The notes: a model not told the origin generated them from the letters alone. Positions 1-6,273 are shown, numbered from the stretch's first letter. The stretch is DNA of 6,496 nt from Candidatus Mcinerneyibacteriota bacterium (GCA_030630935.1 DAOVMD010000182.1:1-6496), one strand, 5' to 3'. Program-made: numbers and translations.

Positions 1-1
1 A

Positions 2-895
2 TACTTTGATGAGATTCATCTTTTAGTTGTTAGAGACCATGAAGAAGCTTCCGAGATGTTTAGAAATGGTGAGATAGATATTTATATACCACAAACTTCG
101 GAACTGGAAGAGTTTCTTGAAGAGGAATATTATAAAGATAATATAATCAGTACACCGAGTTTGGATATTAAGTATCTTGGGTTTAATACTCAATCTGAAA
201 CACCTTTCAGAAATAAAGAAATCAGGCAAGCTTGTAATTATGCAATTAATGTCCCTGAACTAATTTCAAATTTACTCGGTCGCCAAGCTATTCCAGCGAA
301 GGGAGTTCTCCCGCCTGGAGTCAAGGGCTATAATAAGATGCTTAATGTTTATAAGTATAATCCTGAACGTGCTCTTGATCTACTTGCTGCTAATAGATTT
401 CCCGGAGGTCTTCCGGATGTATATCCTCTTGTTTGTTCAAATAGAGATGTTGAAGTGAAGAAGGCTGAGTTGGTATCGGGGTATCTTGCACAGATTGGGA
501 TAAAAGTGGATATAATTCCATTACCCTGGAAGGGATTAATTGACAGGTGTAATAAAGGTGATACGGTACTATTTCTTATGGGGTGGATCTCTGATAATGG
601 TGATCCGGATAACTTCTTCTTCCCTCTATTTCATTCAGATAATTTGGGGGTTCATGGGAACTACACCTACTTTAATGTTCCGAACATTGATGAAATGATT
701 GAAACTGCGATGCAGATAAAGAATCCCGGTAAGAGAATTGATTATTACAAACAGGTTGAAAAAGCAATATTAGAAGAAGCACCTGCAGTATTCTTACATC
801 ATCAAGTCGATTATATGGTTACAAGTCCAGAACTAAGAAATGTACATATGCATCCACTTGGTTTGAAGCGTTGGGGCCAGATGTGGAAAAAGTAA
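2..895 (+). CDS. Peptide/dipeptide ABC transporter solute-binding protein (SBP family 5, DppA/OppA-like), 5'-truncated
   Basis: This is the C-terminal 297 residues of a family 5 extracellular solute-binding protein; the signal peptide and N-terminal lobe lie before the window, and the reading frame is open from base 2. Such proteins capture peptides (sometimes nickel or sugars) outside the cytoplasmic membrane and deliver them to an ABC permease. The fragment opens with YFDEIHLLVVRDHEEASEMF and a NGEIDI segment, matching the family's 'LDEI...ALxxGEIDI' strand. It then has FNTQSETPFRNKEIRQACNY, and GWISDNGDPDNFF at about 581-619, nearly the same as the E. coli DppA segment GWTGDNGDPDNFF. In DppA the Asp of GWxxD contacts the ligand's amino terminus, and the equivalent Asp (593-595) is present. 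The end, LEEAPAVFLHHQVDYMV, is the usual family terminus, so the 3' end is intact. Family assignment is firm. Dipeptide specificity is inferred from one motif. No permease or ATPase gene follows. Confidence 0.93.
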   Translation, partial: YFDEIHLLVVRDHEEASEMFRNGEIDIYIPQTSELEEFLEEEYYKDNIISTPSLDIKYLGFNTQSETPFRNKEIRQACNYAINVPELISNLLGRQAIPAKGVLPPGVKGYNKMLNVYKYNPERALDLLAANRFPGGLPDVYPLVCSNRDVEVKKAELVSGYLAQIGIKVDIIPLPWKGLIDRCNKGDTVLFLMGWISDNGDPDNFFFPLFHSDNLGVHGNYTYFNVPNIDEMIETAMQIKNPGKRIDYYKQVEKAILEEAPAVFLHHQVDYMVTSPELRNVHMHPLGLKRWGQMWKK

Positions 896-2088
896 TAAAA
901 AAACTTGATAATGTAATCCTGGCATTTATCTTTTTATATGCAATCTCTGCTGCAATTTCGATTGCTGCAAGTGAAACCTTCCTGGGAATAGCCTTAGTTA
1001 TTTGGTTAGTAAAATTAGTAAAAAGTAAATTCAAGAGCTTAAAATCTTCTTCAATTGATGTCCCAATTATTGCATTTATTATTTTTCGAGTGATATCAAC
1101 ATTTGCTGGAGTCGATGTTGCAAATTCAATGCTGAAGTTAAAAGAACTTACTCTATTTATTGTAATTTATCTGGTTAGGTATAATTTGAATCAGGAAATG
1201 TTCAAGAAATCTATGATCGCACTTATTTATTCCGCTGCAGTTGGTGTAGTTAGCAGAATAATCTATATGTATCTAATTCAAGGTTTACCTTTTGATAAAA
1301 GCAACAGGTTATCCGGATTTAGCAGTGGGTATATGACTTATGGTTCAATCCTGACAATTATTATTTTATTAGGTGCAGCAATCCTATTATTTTCCAAGCT
1401 GGAGAAAATACATAAAATTCTATTAATGGGGAGCTTATTAATACTTGGTGCAGGACTTGGTTTAACACTTACAAGAAGTGCTTGGGTCGGGTTATTTACG
1501 GGAATGCTTTTCCTCGGAATATTTAAAAATAGATTTTTATTATTTGCTATGATTGGTTTATTAATTATCGGTTTTCTATTTGCTCCGCCAAAGATTAAGT
1601 CAAGAGTCTTCTCAATTTTCAGTAAGGAGGATGCAACAATTAATACTCGTCTCCAAATGTGGGATTGGGGCTTGAAGGTTTTTAAGGATCATCCAATCTT
1701 AGGGATTGGCCCGAATAATGTGAAGAAAATGAAATCTGCCTGTAAACAATACCCCCTTGAGAAATTGGTTGAAGAACAAATGGTTCACCAACACAGCAAT
1801 TTTATGCAATTCCTTGTGACATTAGGTTTATTAGGATTCTTAGTGTTTATTTGGATGATATTATCATTTTCTAAAGTTTTAATTCAATCAATTAAGAAAT
1901 TTAAAGCTGATCCTTTCTACTCAGGCGCCACCTGGGGAATCGCAGCTGGATTTTTAGGGTTTATAGTTACAGGATTATTTGAATATAACTTCTTCGATTC
2001 TGAAGTGATATTAATTATATTCTTTTTAATAGGTGGAACAATTGCAATTTTAAATAAAAGTGAAGATGAAAAAATTAATCAAAATTAG
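883..2088 (+). CDS. O-antigen ligase / polysaccharide polymerase family membrane protein (Wzy_C)
   Basis: Predicted polytopic inner-membrane protein of about 401 aa with roughly 10-12 hydrophobic segments. Wzy_C proteins either ligate undecaprenyl-linked O-antigen to lipid A-core (WaaL) or polymerise repeat units (Wzy). Visible family signatures, numbered from the GTG at 883, are LTLTRSAWVG at 194-203 (R198), a large hydrophilic loop at about 236-308 with RLQMW (R256) and DHPILGIGPNN (269-279), and HQHSNF (H302, H304) just before the next membrane segment. The Arg-rich and His positions correspond to residues essential in WaaL enzymes. Start choice: the frame is also open from a TTG at 871. 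GTG 883 is preferred because it gives MEKVIKKLDNVI directly before the first membrane helix and has a weak GGGG 6 nt upstream; neither start has a strong ribosome-binding site. The start overlaps the upstream gene (13 nt from 883, 25 nt from 871), implying coupled translation. Ligase and polymerase cannot be told apart from sequence. Confidence 0.88.
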   Translation: MEKVIKKLDNVILAFIFLYAISAAISIAASETFLGIALVIWLVKLVKSKFKSLKSSSIDVPIIAFIIFRVISTFAGVDVANSMLKLKELTLFIVIYLVRYNLNQEMFKKSMIALIYSAAVGVVSRIIYMYLIQGLPFDKSNRLSGFSSGYMTYGSILTIIILLGAAILLFSKLEKIHKILLMGSLLILGAGLGLTLTRSAWVGLFTGMLFLGIFKNRFLLFAMIGLLIIGFLFAPPKIKSRVFSIFSKEDATINTRLQMWDWGLKVFKDHPILGIGPNNVKKMKSACKQYPLEKLVEEQMVHQHSNFMQFLVTLGLLGFLVFIWMILSFSKVLIQSIKKFKADPFYSGATWGIAAGFLGFIVTGLFEYNFFDSEVILIIFFLIGGTIAILNKSEDEKINQN

Positions 2089-3085
2089 TATTATAACTTG
2101 TGCGGTATTAGTGTTAATCTGTTTAGGAGTAATCCTGAAGCTTTCGGGGAAATTCAAACCAGGAATAAAATACAGTCGAGTTTCCAATGCAATTTATCTT
2201 CAGCGTTCGTGGATAATGAAAGAAAAGGACAATGCGAAATTAAAAGATTTAGTATATTTTCTTAAAGAGATGGAGATCAAATATATTTATATTCATCATA
2301 CTCCTTTTGATTCTAATGGAAAATTACCAGAACTTTCTGAGACTGCAACGAGAAAGTTAATCTCGTATCTGAATAAGAACTATTCTGAACTGAAAATCTT
2401 AATCTGGGTCGGTGGGATTCAGACTTTTGATAAAGAAAGTGATAAAGGTACGTTTCTCCTGCGCGATCCTGATTATAGAAATACAGTAGTTTCAGAGATA
2501 AAAAATATTATTACTGAATTTAATTTTGACGGAGTTCACTTGAATATTGAACCGATTAAAAATCATGATCCTGATTTCCTGAAATTATTAGAAAAGTTAA
2601 AGAAAAATATACCGGAAGGTAAGTTATTATCAATTGCAGCTTTTAAACCGTATTTTATTAGAAACCCTGAAGGAATTTATTGGGATAGCAAATATTATAA
2701 AAAAATTGCACAATATTGTGATCAGATGGTTGTGATGGCTTACGATACTAATCTCTCTCATAAAATCTCGTACTTACTTTATTTGAAGTATACTGTTAGA
2801 AAGGTTTTATTAGCAATGAAATCCCTGGATAATCCACCGGAGATTCTAATTGGGGTTCCGGCATATCATCCGAAAGATAAACATGCTGCAAAGGTTGAGA
2901 ATTTAGAAAATAGTATCAGAGCAACTGCTGCCATAATTACTTCTCTTAAAAGTTCAGAGGTATTTAGCGGGATTGCAATCTATTCACTCTGGAGATTAGA
3001 CCAGGAAGAAGTAAATGATTATTTTCAAATGTGGATTGCAGCGAATCCCGTAATATTTAAGAATTTGGAAGGTTTACGAGAATGA
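2066..3085 (+). CDS. Membrane-anchored GH18-like TIM-barrel protein with N-x-E motif
   Basis: About 339 aa. A basic start MKKLIK and a hydrophobic stretch (about residues 4-26) form a signal anchor, so the rest should lie outside the cytoplasm. No convincing lipobox is present: the Cys residues follow Thr and Ile. The body resembles glycoside hydrolase family 18 and relatives. FDGVHLNIEP (D155, H158, N160, E162) sits where GH18 has DGxDxDxE, VVMAYD (226-227) matches the beta-6 MxYD, and YSLWRLD (W309) matches the beta-8 Trp. The presumed acid E162 is kept, but the Asp two residues before it is Asn. An Asn-x-Glu pair is the catalytic pair of GH85 enzymes, so activity is possible; a binding-only role is the alternative. 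Start: ATG 2066 is chosen over the in-frame GTG at 2060 because it gives a typical signal start. It overlaps the ligase gene by 23 nt. A role in trimming or recognising a surface glycan is inferred only from this neighbour. Substrate unknown. Confidence 0.75.
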   Translation: MKKLIKISIITCAVLVLICLGVILKLSGKFKPGIKYSRVSNAIYLQRSWIMKEKDNAKLKDLVYFLKEMEIKYIYIHHTPFDSNGKLPELSETATRKLISYLNKNYSELKILIWVGGIQTFDKESDKGTFLLRDPDYRNTVVSEIKNIITEFNFDGVHLNIEPIKNHDPDFLKLLEKLKKNIPEGKLLSIAAFKPYFIRNPEGIYWDSKYYKKIAQYCDQMVVMAYDTNLSHKISYLLYLKYTVRKVLLAMKSLDNPPEILIGVPAYHPKDKHAAKVENLENSIRATAAIITSLKSSEVFSGIAIYSLWRLDQEEVNDYFQMWIAANPVIFKNLEGLRE

Positions 3086-4128
3086 ATAAGAATATAAATC
3101 TAAGAAAAGGACTTGAGAAACTTGAACTTAAAATTCTATCTCCCTTTGCTGCAATGAGTTTAAATTCAAAGGGCCGTTTAAGAAATGAGAAACCACATCC
3201 GTTCTTAACTTGTTTCCAGGTTGACCGGGACAGGATAATTCATTCAGAAGCATTTAGGAAACTAAAACATAAAACACAAGTTTTCCTTTCTCCATTAGAA
3301 GATTATTTCCGAACAAGACTAACCCATACCCTTGCTGTTTCGCAGATATCCCGTACGATAGGGAAGGTTCTTGCTCTAAATGAAGATTTAATCGAAGCAA
3401 TTGCTTTAGGTCATGACCTTGGGCATACACCCTTCGGGCATATTGGTGAGAAAGCACTTAATAGAATTGCGAAACATGGGTTTGCCCATTATAAACAGAG
3501 TGTCAGAATTATTAATAACCTGGAAGGGAAGAATGGTTTAAATTTAACCTTTGAAGTTCAGGATGGCATACTGAAACATTCAAAAGGCTCCTCTGACCTT
3601 CCGTTAATCATCGGGAAGTTGGATAAGAATAATACACTGGAAGGAGCAGTTGTCAGGATATCTGATTCAATCGCGTATATTAATCATGATATTGATGATG
3701 CGATCGTGTCAGGATTAATTAAACCTGATGATATCCCGAAAAAAGCACGGCTGATACTTGGCAACAGTTATCGGAAGAGACTGGAGATTATGATTAATGA
3801 TATTATTATGAATAGTCTTGATAAGGATTATATTGCCTGGAGCTCAAAGATCAGGGCTGGTGTAAATATCCTGAAAGATTTCCTGTTTAAAAAAGTATAT
3901 CCACGCCCTGAGATTCAGAATGAAATGGATAAAGCCAATAAAGTACTTGAAGAGATATTTTATTACTTCAAAGAGAACCCGAAAAAATTCAAGAAACTAT
4001 ATAAACAATTCCACAAGGAATTTTCGATTGATGAAAATCTTTGTGACTATATTTCATCTCTATCGGATGACGAAATAATTGCAATGTATGAAAAAATTTT
4101 CATACCGGAAAAATGGATAAGGTTATAA
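3082..4128 (+). CDS. dgt: Deoxyguanosinetriphosphate triphosphohydrolase-like HD-domain protein
   Basis: 348 aa, cytoplasmic. The family hydrolyses dNTPs, typically dGTP, to deoxynucleoside and tripolyphosphate, which tunes dNTP pools; some members have other nucleotide preferences. The diagnostic dGTPase N-terminal block is clear: FQVDRDRIIHSEAFRKLKHK (45-64), then FLSPLEDYFRTRLTHTLAVS (68-87). The metal-binding HD residues are H82, H111-D112 in HDLGHTPFGH (111-120), and D195 in VVRISDSIAYI (190-200). H136 with Q139-S140 (HYKQS) matches the family HNxQS, with Tyr-Lys replacing the usual Asn-Glu. Length fits the shorter, type-2-like dGTPases; it lacks the long C-terminal part of E. coli Dgt (about 505 aa). 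The start ATG overlaps the preceding TGA as ATGA, with GGAAGG at 3067-3072, nine nt upstream, so translation is probably coupled. Its place in a surface-glycan gene run has no obvious functional logic and may reflect only co-transcription. Confidence 0.93.
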   Translation: MNKNINLRKGLEKLELKILSPFAAMSLNSKGRLRNEKPHPFLTCFQVDRDRIIHSEAFRKLKHKTQVFLSPLEDYFRTRLTHTLAVSQISRTIGKVLALNEDLIEAIALGHDLGHTPFGHIGEKALNRIAKHGFAHYKQSVRIINNLEGKNGLNLTFEVQDGILKHSKGSSDLPLIIGKLDKNNTLEGAVVRISDSIAYINHDIDDAIVSGLIKPDDIPKKARLILGNSYRKRLEIMINDIIMNSLDKDYIAWSSKIRAGVNILKDFLFKKVYPRPEIQNEMDKANKVLEEIFYYFKENPKKFKKLYKQFHKEFSIDENLCDYISSLSDDEIIAMYEKIFIPEKWIRL

Positions 4129-4135
4129 AAGGAGA
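4129..4135 (+). promoter_or_regulatory. Ribosome binding site that fixes the start of the UDP-sugar dehydrogenase
   Basis: AAGGAGA lies immediately after the dGTPase stop codon and four nt before the ATG at 4140 (five nt counted from the AGGAG core). An in-frame ATG also exists at 4113, but it lies inside the dGTPase gene and lacks such a site, so 4140 is the better start. Confidence 0.8.
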
Positions 4136-4139
4136 ACCA

Positions 4140-5450
4140 ATGGATAAATTTAAAACATTAGAAAAAAAGATCAAATCCAAAACCGCTGTTATTGGAATAA
4201 TCGGTCTTGGTTATGTTGGGTTACCTTTAACTGAAAACTATGTAAATGGTGGATTTAAGGTAATAGGAATTGATTCGAATCCAAAGAAGGTAAATGCACT
4301 TAAATCCGGAAAATCTTATATCCAGGATATCTCGTCAAAATCAGTAAAGTCTCTTATAAAGACGAAACGTTTCTTTCCATATTCCGATTTTAATAAGATT
4401 AGTGATATGGATGTTATCATCATCTGTGTTCCTACACCTTTAAGAAAATCCAAAGACCCGGATATTTCTTATATCCTTTCTGCATTGAAGGAGATTACTA
4501 AGAGAAAATACTTAGGGTCTTTAGTAATACTTGAAAGTACTACATATCCGGGCACGACAGAAGAGATATTACTTCCTGAATTAAGTAAAAATAATTTAAA
4601 AGTAGGAAAGGACTTTTTCCTTGCTTTTTCCCCCGAACGAGTTGACCCCGGTAATGCGGTTTATTTAATCAAGAATACTCCAAAAGTTGTGGGAGGTGTT
4701 ACTGCAAAGTGTACAAAACTTGCAGCTCTTGCATATAAGTCAATAATAAATAAAGTTCACGAAGTATCTTCACCAACAGTTGCAGAAACGTCAAAACTCC
4801 TTGAGAATATCTTCCGCTCGGTTAATATCGGATTGGTAAATGAAATGGCTCTACTCTGTAATAGAATGAAGATTAATGTCTGGGAAGTAATTGAAGCAGC
4901 AAAAACAAAACCGTTCGGGTTCATGCCATTCTACCCAGGTCCCGGACTTGGCGGACATTGTATTCCACTCGACCCGTTTTACCTTTCATGGAAAGCAAGA
5001 ACTTATGATTTCAATGCAAGATTTATTGAACTCGCCGGGGAGATAAATGGAAATATGCCGTATTATGTAATTGATAGAATATTTGAAATTTTAAATTCAA
5101 ATAATAAAACAATCAAAAAAGCAAAGGTTCTAATTCTTGGGCTTGCGTATAAAAATGATATTAACGATATGCGTGAATCACCATCATTGGATATCTTTAA
5201 ACTCCTGGTTAATAAAGGAGCAATTGTTGAATATTTCGACCCTTATATTCCAAGCGTAGAAATATATGAAAAGAAATATAAAACCATAAAAGATGATTAT
5301 AAGAAATTTAAAAAATATGATATCGTGGTTATATTAACTGCTCATTCAAAATTCGATTATAAAGAGATCATTAAAAATTCAAAATGTATTTATGATACTC
5401 GAAACGCAATTAAAACAAAACGAAAAATTAATAAAATTCATAAACTATAA
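4140..5450 (+). CDS. wbpA: UDP-N-acetyl-D-glucosamine 6-dehydrogenase (WbpA-type nucleotide sugar dehydrogenase)
   Basis: 436 aa, full length for the UDP-glucose/GDP-mannose dehydrogenase family. It oxidises C6 of a UDP-hexose to the uronic acid with two NAD+, in the cytoplasm, supplying uronic acid sugars for O-antigen or capsule. Domains in order: NAD-binding Rossmann fold starting IGIIGLGYVGLPL (18-30); VIGIDSNPKKV; FSPERVDPGN (163-172); AETSKLLEN (215-223) carrying the family's conserved Lys (K219); catalytic Cys274 in GLGGHCIPLDPFYLSWKA (269-286); and the C-terminal domain with LGLAYKNDINDMRESPS (333-349) and EYFDPYIP (364-371). The stretch KTKPFGFMPFYPGPGLGGHC is characteristic of the WbpA branch (UDP-GlcNAc to UDP-GlcNAcA) rather than UDP-glucose dehydrogenases; that substrate call is by similarity. 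The gene follows the dGTPase by 11 nt, so it appears to be the last gene of the run. No clear intrinsic terminator follows; the repeat region starts directly after. Confidence 0.92.
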   Translation: MDKFKTLEKKIKSKTAVIGIIGLGYVGLPLTENYVNGGFKVIGIDSNPKKVNALKSGKSYIQDISSKSVKSLIKTKRFFPYSDFNKISDMDVIIICVPTPLRKSKDPDISYILSALKEITKRKYLGSLVILESTTYPGTTEEILLPELSKNNLKVGKDFFLAFSPERVDPGNAVYLIKNTPKVVGGVTAKCTKLAALAYKSIINKVHEVSSPTVAETSKLLENIFRSVNIGLVNEMALLCNRMKINVWEVIEAAKTKPFGFMPFYPGPGLGGHCIPLDPFYLSWKARTYDFNARFIELAGEINGNMPYYVIDRIFEILNSNNKTIKKAKVLILGLAYKNDINDMRESPSLDIFKLLVNKGAIVEYFDPYIPSVEIYEKKYKTIKDDYKKFKKYDIVVILTAHSKFDYKEIIKNSKCIYDTRNAIKTKRKINKIHKL

Positions 5451-5485
5451 AAGGTAAAAGTTAAATTGTTTAAGTGTTCAAGACC

Positions 5486-5497
5486 TGCTTTGCATGC
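5486..5497 (+). repeat. Short GCATGC hairpin, degenerate copy 1
   Basis: TGC-TTT-GCATGC: the right arm GCATGC (5492-5497) is intact, while the left arm has decayed to ACCTGC (5483-5488). It occupies the same slot relative to the 20-nt palindrome as the better-preserved copy at 5619-5633. Confidence 0.55.
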
Positions 5498-5507
5498 GTT
5501 CAAAAGT

Positions 5508-5535
5508 TATTGTAGAGACGTGCCACGGCACGTCT
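5508..5535 (+). repeat. Palindromic repeat copy 1 (20-nt palindrome with 8-nt left flank)
   Basis: The palindrome AGACGTGCCACGGCACGTCT (5516-5535) has 9-nt arms around AC; as RNA it could form an 8-bp stem with a CACG loop. The preceding TATTGTAG is also conserved, giving a 28-nt block identical in all three copies of the window. Just downstream is ATGGTTAAAT, with no T-run, so it does not look like a standard intrinsic terminator. Confidence 0.85.
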
Positions 5536-5618
5536 ATGGTTAAATCGTTTAAATGTTAAATAAAATGTTCAAGTGTGCGGAAGTTGCGATAGTTCAATAG
5601 TTAAAGTGTTTTATAAGG

Positions 5619-5633
5619 GCATGCTTTGCATGC
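5619..5633 (+). repeat. Short GCATGC-TTT-GCATGC hairpin, copy 2
   Basis: A perfect 6-nt inverted repeat with a TTT loop. GCATGC is itself self-complementary, so each arm is also a small palindrome. It is preceded by TTTTATAAGG, a lead-in shared by copies 3 and 5 (TTTTATAAAG). Confidence 0.75.
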
Positions 5634-5642
5634 GTTAAAGTG

Positions 5643-5670
5643 TATTGTAGAGACGTGCCACGGCACGTCT
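5643..5670 (+). repeat. Palindromic repeat copy 2 (20-nt palindrome with 8-nt left flank)
   Basis: TATTGTAG followed by the same 20-nt palindrome (5651-5670) as copy 1. The following GATAGTT (5671-5677) is shared with copy 3, making 35 identical bases between these two copies. Confidence 0.85.
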
Positions 5671-5701
5671 GATAGTTAAATTGTTCAAAAGTTTTATAAA
5701 G

Positions 5702-5716
5702 GCATGCTTTGCACGC
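5702..5716 (+). repeat. Short GCATGC hairpin, copy 3 with one arm mutation
   Basis: GCATGC-TTT-GCACGC: the right arm carries a T-to-C change. It follows TTTTATAAAG as in the other copies. No 20-nt palindrome follows within this part of the island; the next bases are GTTCAAGAATTATTGTTGATTGG, so the third round appears cut short or decayed. Confidence 0.65.
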
Positions 5717-5789
5717 GTTCAAGAATTATTGTTGATTGGTAATTAAAATAAAATAAAATTTTATAGTAAGGAATGTCGATATAAGTAAA

Positions 5790-5810
5790 AGCATTGGACT
5801 ATATAATGCT
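5790..5810 (-). terminator. rpmB: Weak candidate terminator hairpin downstream of rpmB
   Basis: Read on the minus strand, AGCATT, a 9-nt loop and AATGCT are followed by TTTACTT, which gives a short hairpin with a T-rich tail about 100 nt past the rpmB stop. The stem is only 6 bp with two G-C pairs, so it is weak; this is listed because no better terminator exists for rpmB in the spacer. Confidence 0.2.
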
Positions 5811-5855
5811 AATCAATTATCAATTAATAATTAGAAATCGTGAATATTAAATGCT

Positions 5856-5876
5856 GAGCACAGCGAAGTTGTGTTC
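5856..5876 (+). repeat. Stem-loop with GAA loop and G-U pairs
   Basis: GAGCACAGC-GAA-GTTGTGTTC can form a continuous 9-bp stem in a plus-strand transcript if two G-U wobbles are allowed. On the minus strand the same two positions become A-C mismatches, so if it acts as RNA the plus strand is favoured. There is no T-run after it. Confidence 0.4.
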
Positions 5877-5909
5877 ACTGTTATCTGCTCTCTGATATCA
5901 GTTCTCTGC

Positions 5910-6119
5910 TTAAACAGTAGGTTTGCTTATACTTGGTTTGACAACTTTACCTTTCTTGATACACTTTGTACATACTTTAATATACTTAGGTTTTCCGTCG
6001 ACTAGTGCTTTAACTCGTTGAAGATTCGGTAAGCTGCGTTTTTTTGTCTTTCTATGTGAGTGAGAAACATTGTTCCCGACTAAGGGTCGTTTTCCACAAA
6101 TTGAACATACTTTTGCCAT
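5910..6119 (-). CDS. rpmB: 50S ribosomal protein L28 (zinc-binding form)
   Basis: 69-residue bacterial L28, a component of the large ribosomal subunit. The start [12 protein letters not shown] and the segments [20 protein letters not shown] (15-34) and [11 protein letters not shown] (49-59) are classic for the family. Two CxxC pairs (C5/C8 and C50/C53) mark the zinc-ribbon 'C+' form. Start: the frame is open further upstream to 6152, but the ATG at 6119 is preceded at seven nt by GGAGGC and yields the standard MAKVC start. The gene stands alone: it is not followed by rpmG and converges on the five-gene run. A well-formed promoter lies about 40 nt upstream. The lysine-rich composition is normal for a ribosomal protein. 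Identification is near certain. Confidence 0.97.
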   Translation of the reverse strand: MAKVCSICGKRPLVGNNVSHSHRKTKKRSLPNLQRVKALVDGKPKYIKVCTKCIKKGKVVKPSISKPTV

Positions 6120-6126
6120 TATTATT

Positions 6127-6132
6127 GCCTCC
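6127..6132 (-). promoter_or_regulatory. rpmB: rpmB Shine-Dalgarno site
   Basis: GGAGGC on the minus strand, seven nt before the ATG at 6119. This is the strongest ribosome-binding site in the window and it decides the 6119 start over longer upstream openings of the frame. Confidence 0.85.
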
Positions 6133-6158
6133 ATTAAAGTTACATAAAACAATTTTGA

Positions 6159-6187
6159 ATTATAACATAGAATTTAAGATAAATCAA
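6159..6187 (-). promoter_or_regulatory. rpmB: Sigma70-type promoter of rpmB
   Basis: On the minus strand, TTGATT (6182-6187) is followed after exactly 17 nt by TATAAT (6159-6164), a perfect -10 with a 4/6 -35. Transcription would start near 6152, giving a leader of about 33 nt that holds the GGAGGC site. The leader is too short for a riboswitch. In lineages such as Bacteroidota the housekeeping promoter consensus differs, so the canonical form is mild evidence against that phylum. Confidence 0.75.
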
Positions 6188-6258
6188 GTGATTTTTTCAT
6201 TTATTACAAGGTCAGGATACGGGAGAACATGAATAGTTAAATGGTTAAAGTGTTCAAT

Positions 6259-6273
6259 GCATGCTTCGCATGC
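6259..6273 (+). repeat. Short GCATGC-TTC-GCATGC hairpin, copy 4
   Basis: Perfect 6-nt arms, with the loop changed from TTT to TTC. The lead-in here is GTTCAAT rather than TTTTATAAAG. Confidence 0.7.

Larger units (their letters stand above)
5456..5745 (+). repeat. Composite intergenic repeat island, left part (8-nt tandem word plus two palindrome types)
   Basis: No credible gene lies between 5451 and 5909. This part is built from three interleaved elements. The first is degenerate tandem copies of an 8-nt word close to GTTMAAKT (for example GTTAAATT, GTTTAAGT and GTTCAAGA in a row at about 5461-5483, and again at about 5539-5562). The second is short GCATGC-TTT-GCATGC type inverted repeats. 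The third is the 20-nt palindrome AGACGTGCCACGGCACGTCT. Element order recurs as tandem words, GCATGC hairpin, tandem words, 20-nt palindrome. Two full rounds and the start of a third are visible. All copies have the same orientation. The strand given is only the reading direction used here; whether it is transcribed is unknown. Confidence 0.8.
5746..5909. other. AT-rich non-coding spacer between the repeat island and rpmB
   Basis: No open frame of useful length or recognisable RNA gene is visible. The segment holds A/T-rich simple sequence (about 5743-5762 and 5811-5832), two small inverted repeats described separately, a 10-nt palindrome CTGATATCAG (5892-5901), and a CT-rich low-complexity stretch next to the rpmB stop (CTGTTATCTGCTCTCTG). 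It is the 3' region of both convergent transcription units. Confidence 0.6.

Noticed and set aside
23-229. Minus-strand open frame of 68 codons
   Set aside because: It lies wholly opposite the solute-binding protein gene, resembles no known family, and has no supporting ribosome-binding site.
871-895. Frameshift joining the binding protein and the ligase into one gene
   Set aside because: The binding protein ends at its family's normal C-terminus and the ligase starts with its own first membrane helix; the two families are not known as fusions.
819-1034. Minus-strand open frame of 71 codons across the first gene junction
   Set aside because: Antisense to two well-identified genes and without recognisable protein features.
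2066-2145. Lipoprotein signal on the GH18-like protein
   Set aside because: The cysteines near residues 12 and 19 are preceded by Thr and Ile rather than a small residue in a lipobox, so a plain membrane anchor fits better.
3254-3457. Minus-strand open frame of 67 codons
   Set aside because: Lies opposite the conserved metal-binding core of the dGTPase gene; a mirror of its codon use.
5516-5535. 20-nt palindrome as a classical intrinsic terminator
   Set aside because: None of the three copies is followed by a T-run on either strand, although the stem itself is strong.
6133-6158. Riboswitch or autoregulatory leader before rpmB
   Set aside because: The predicted leader is only about 33 nt, with no visible structure beyond the ribosome-binding site.
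6044-6232. Plus-strand open frame of 62 codons
   Set aside because: Overlaps the rpmB coding start and its promoter on the opposite strand; the rpmB identity is certain and this translation resembles nothing.
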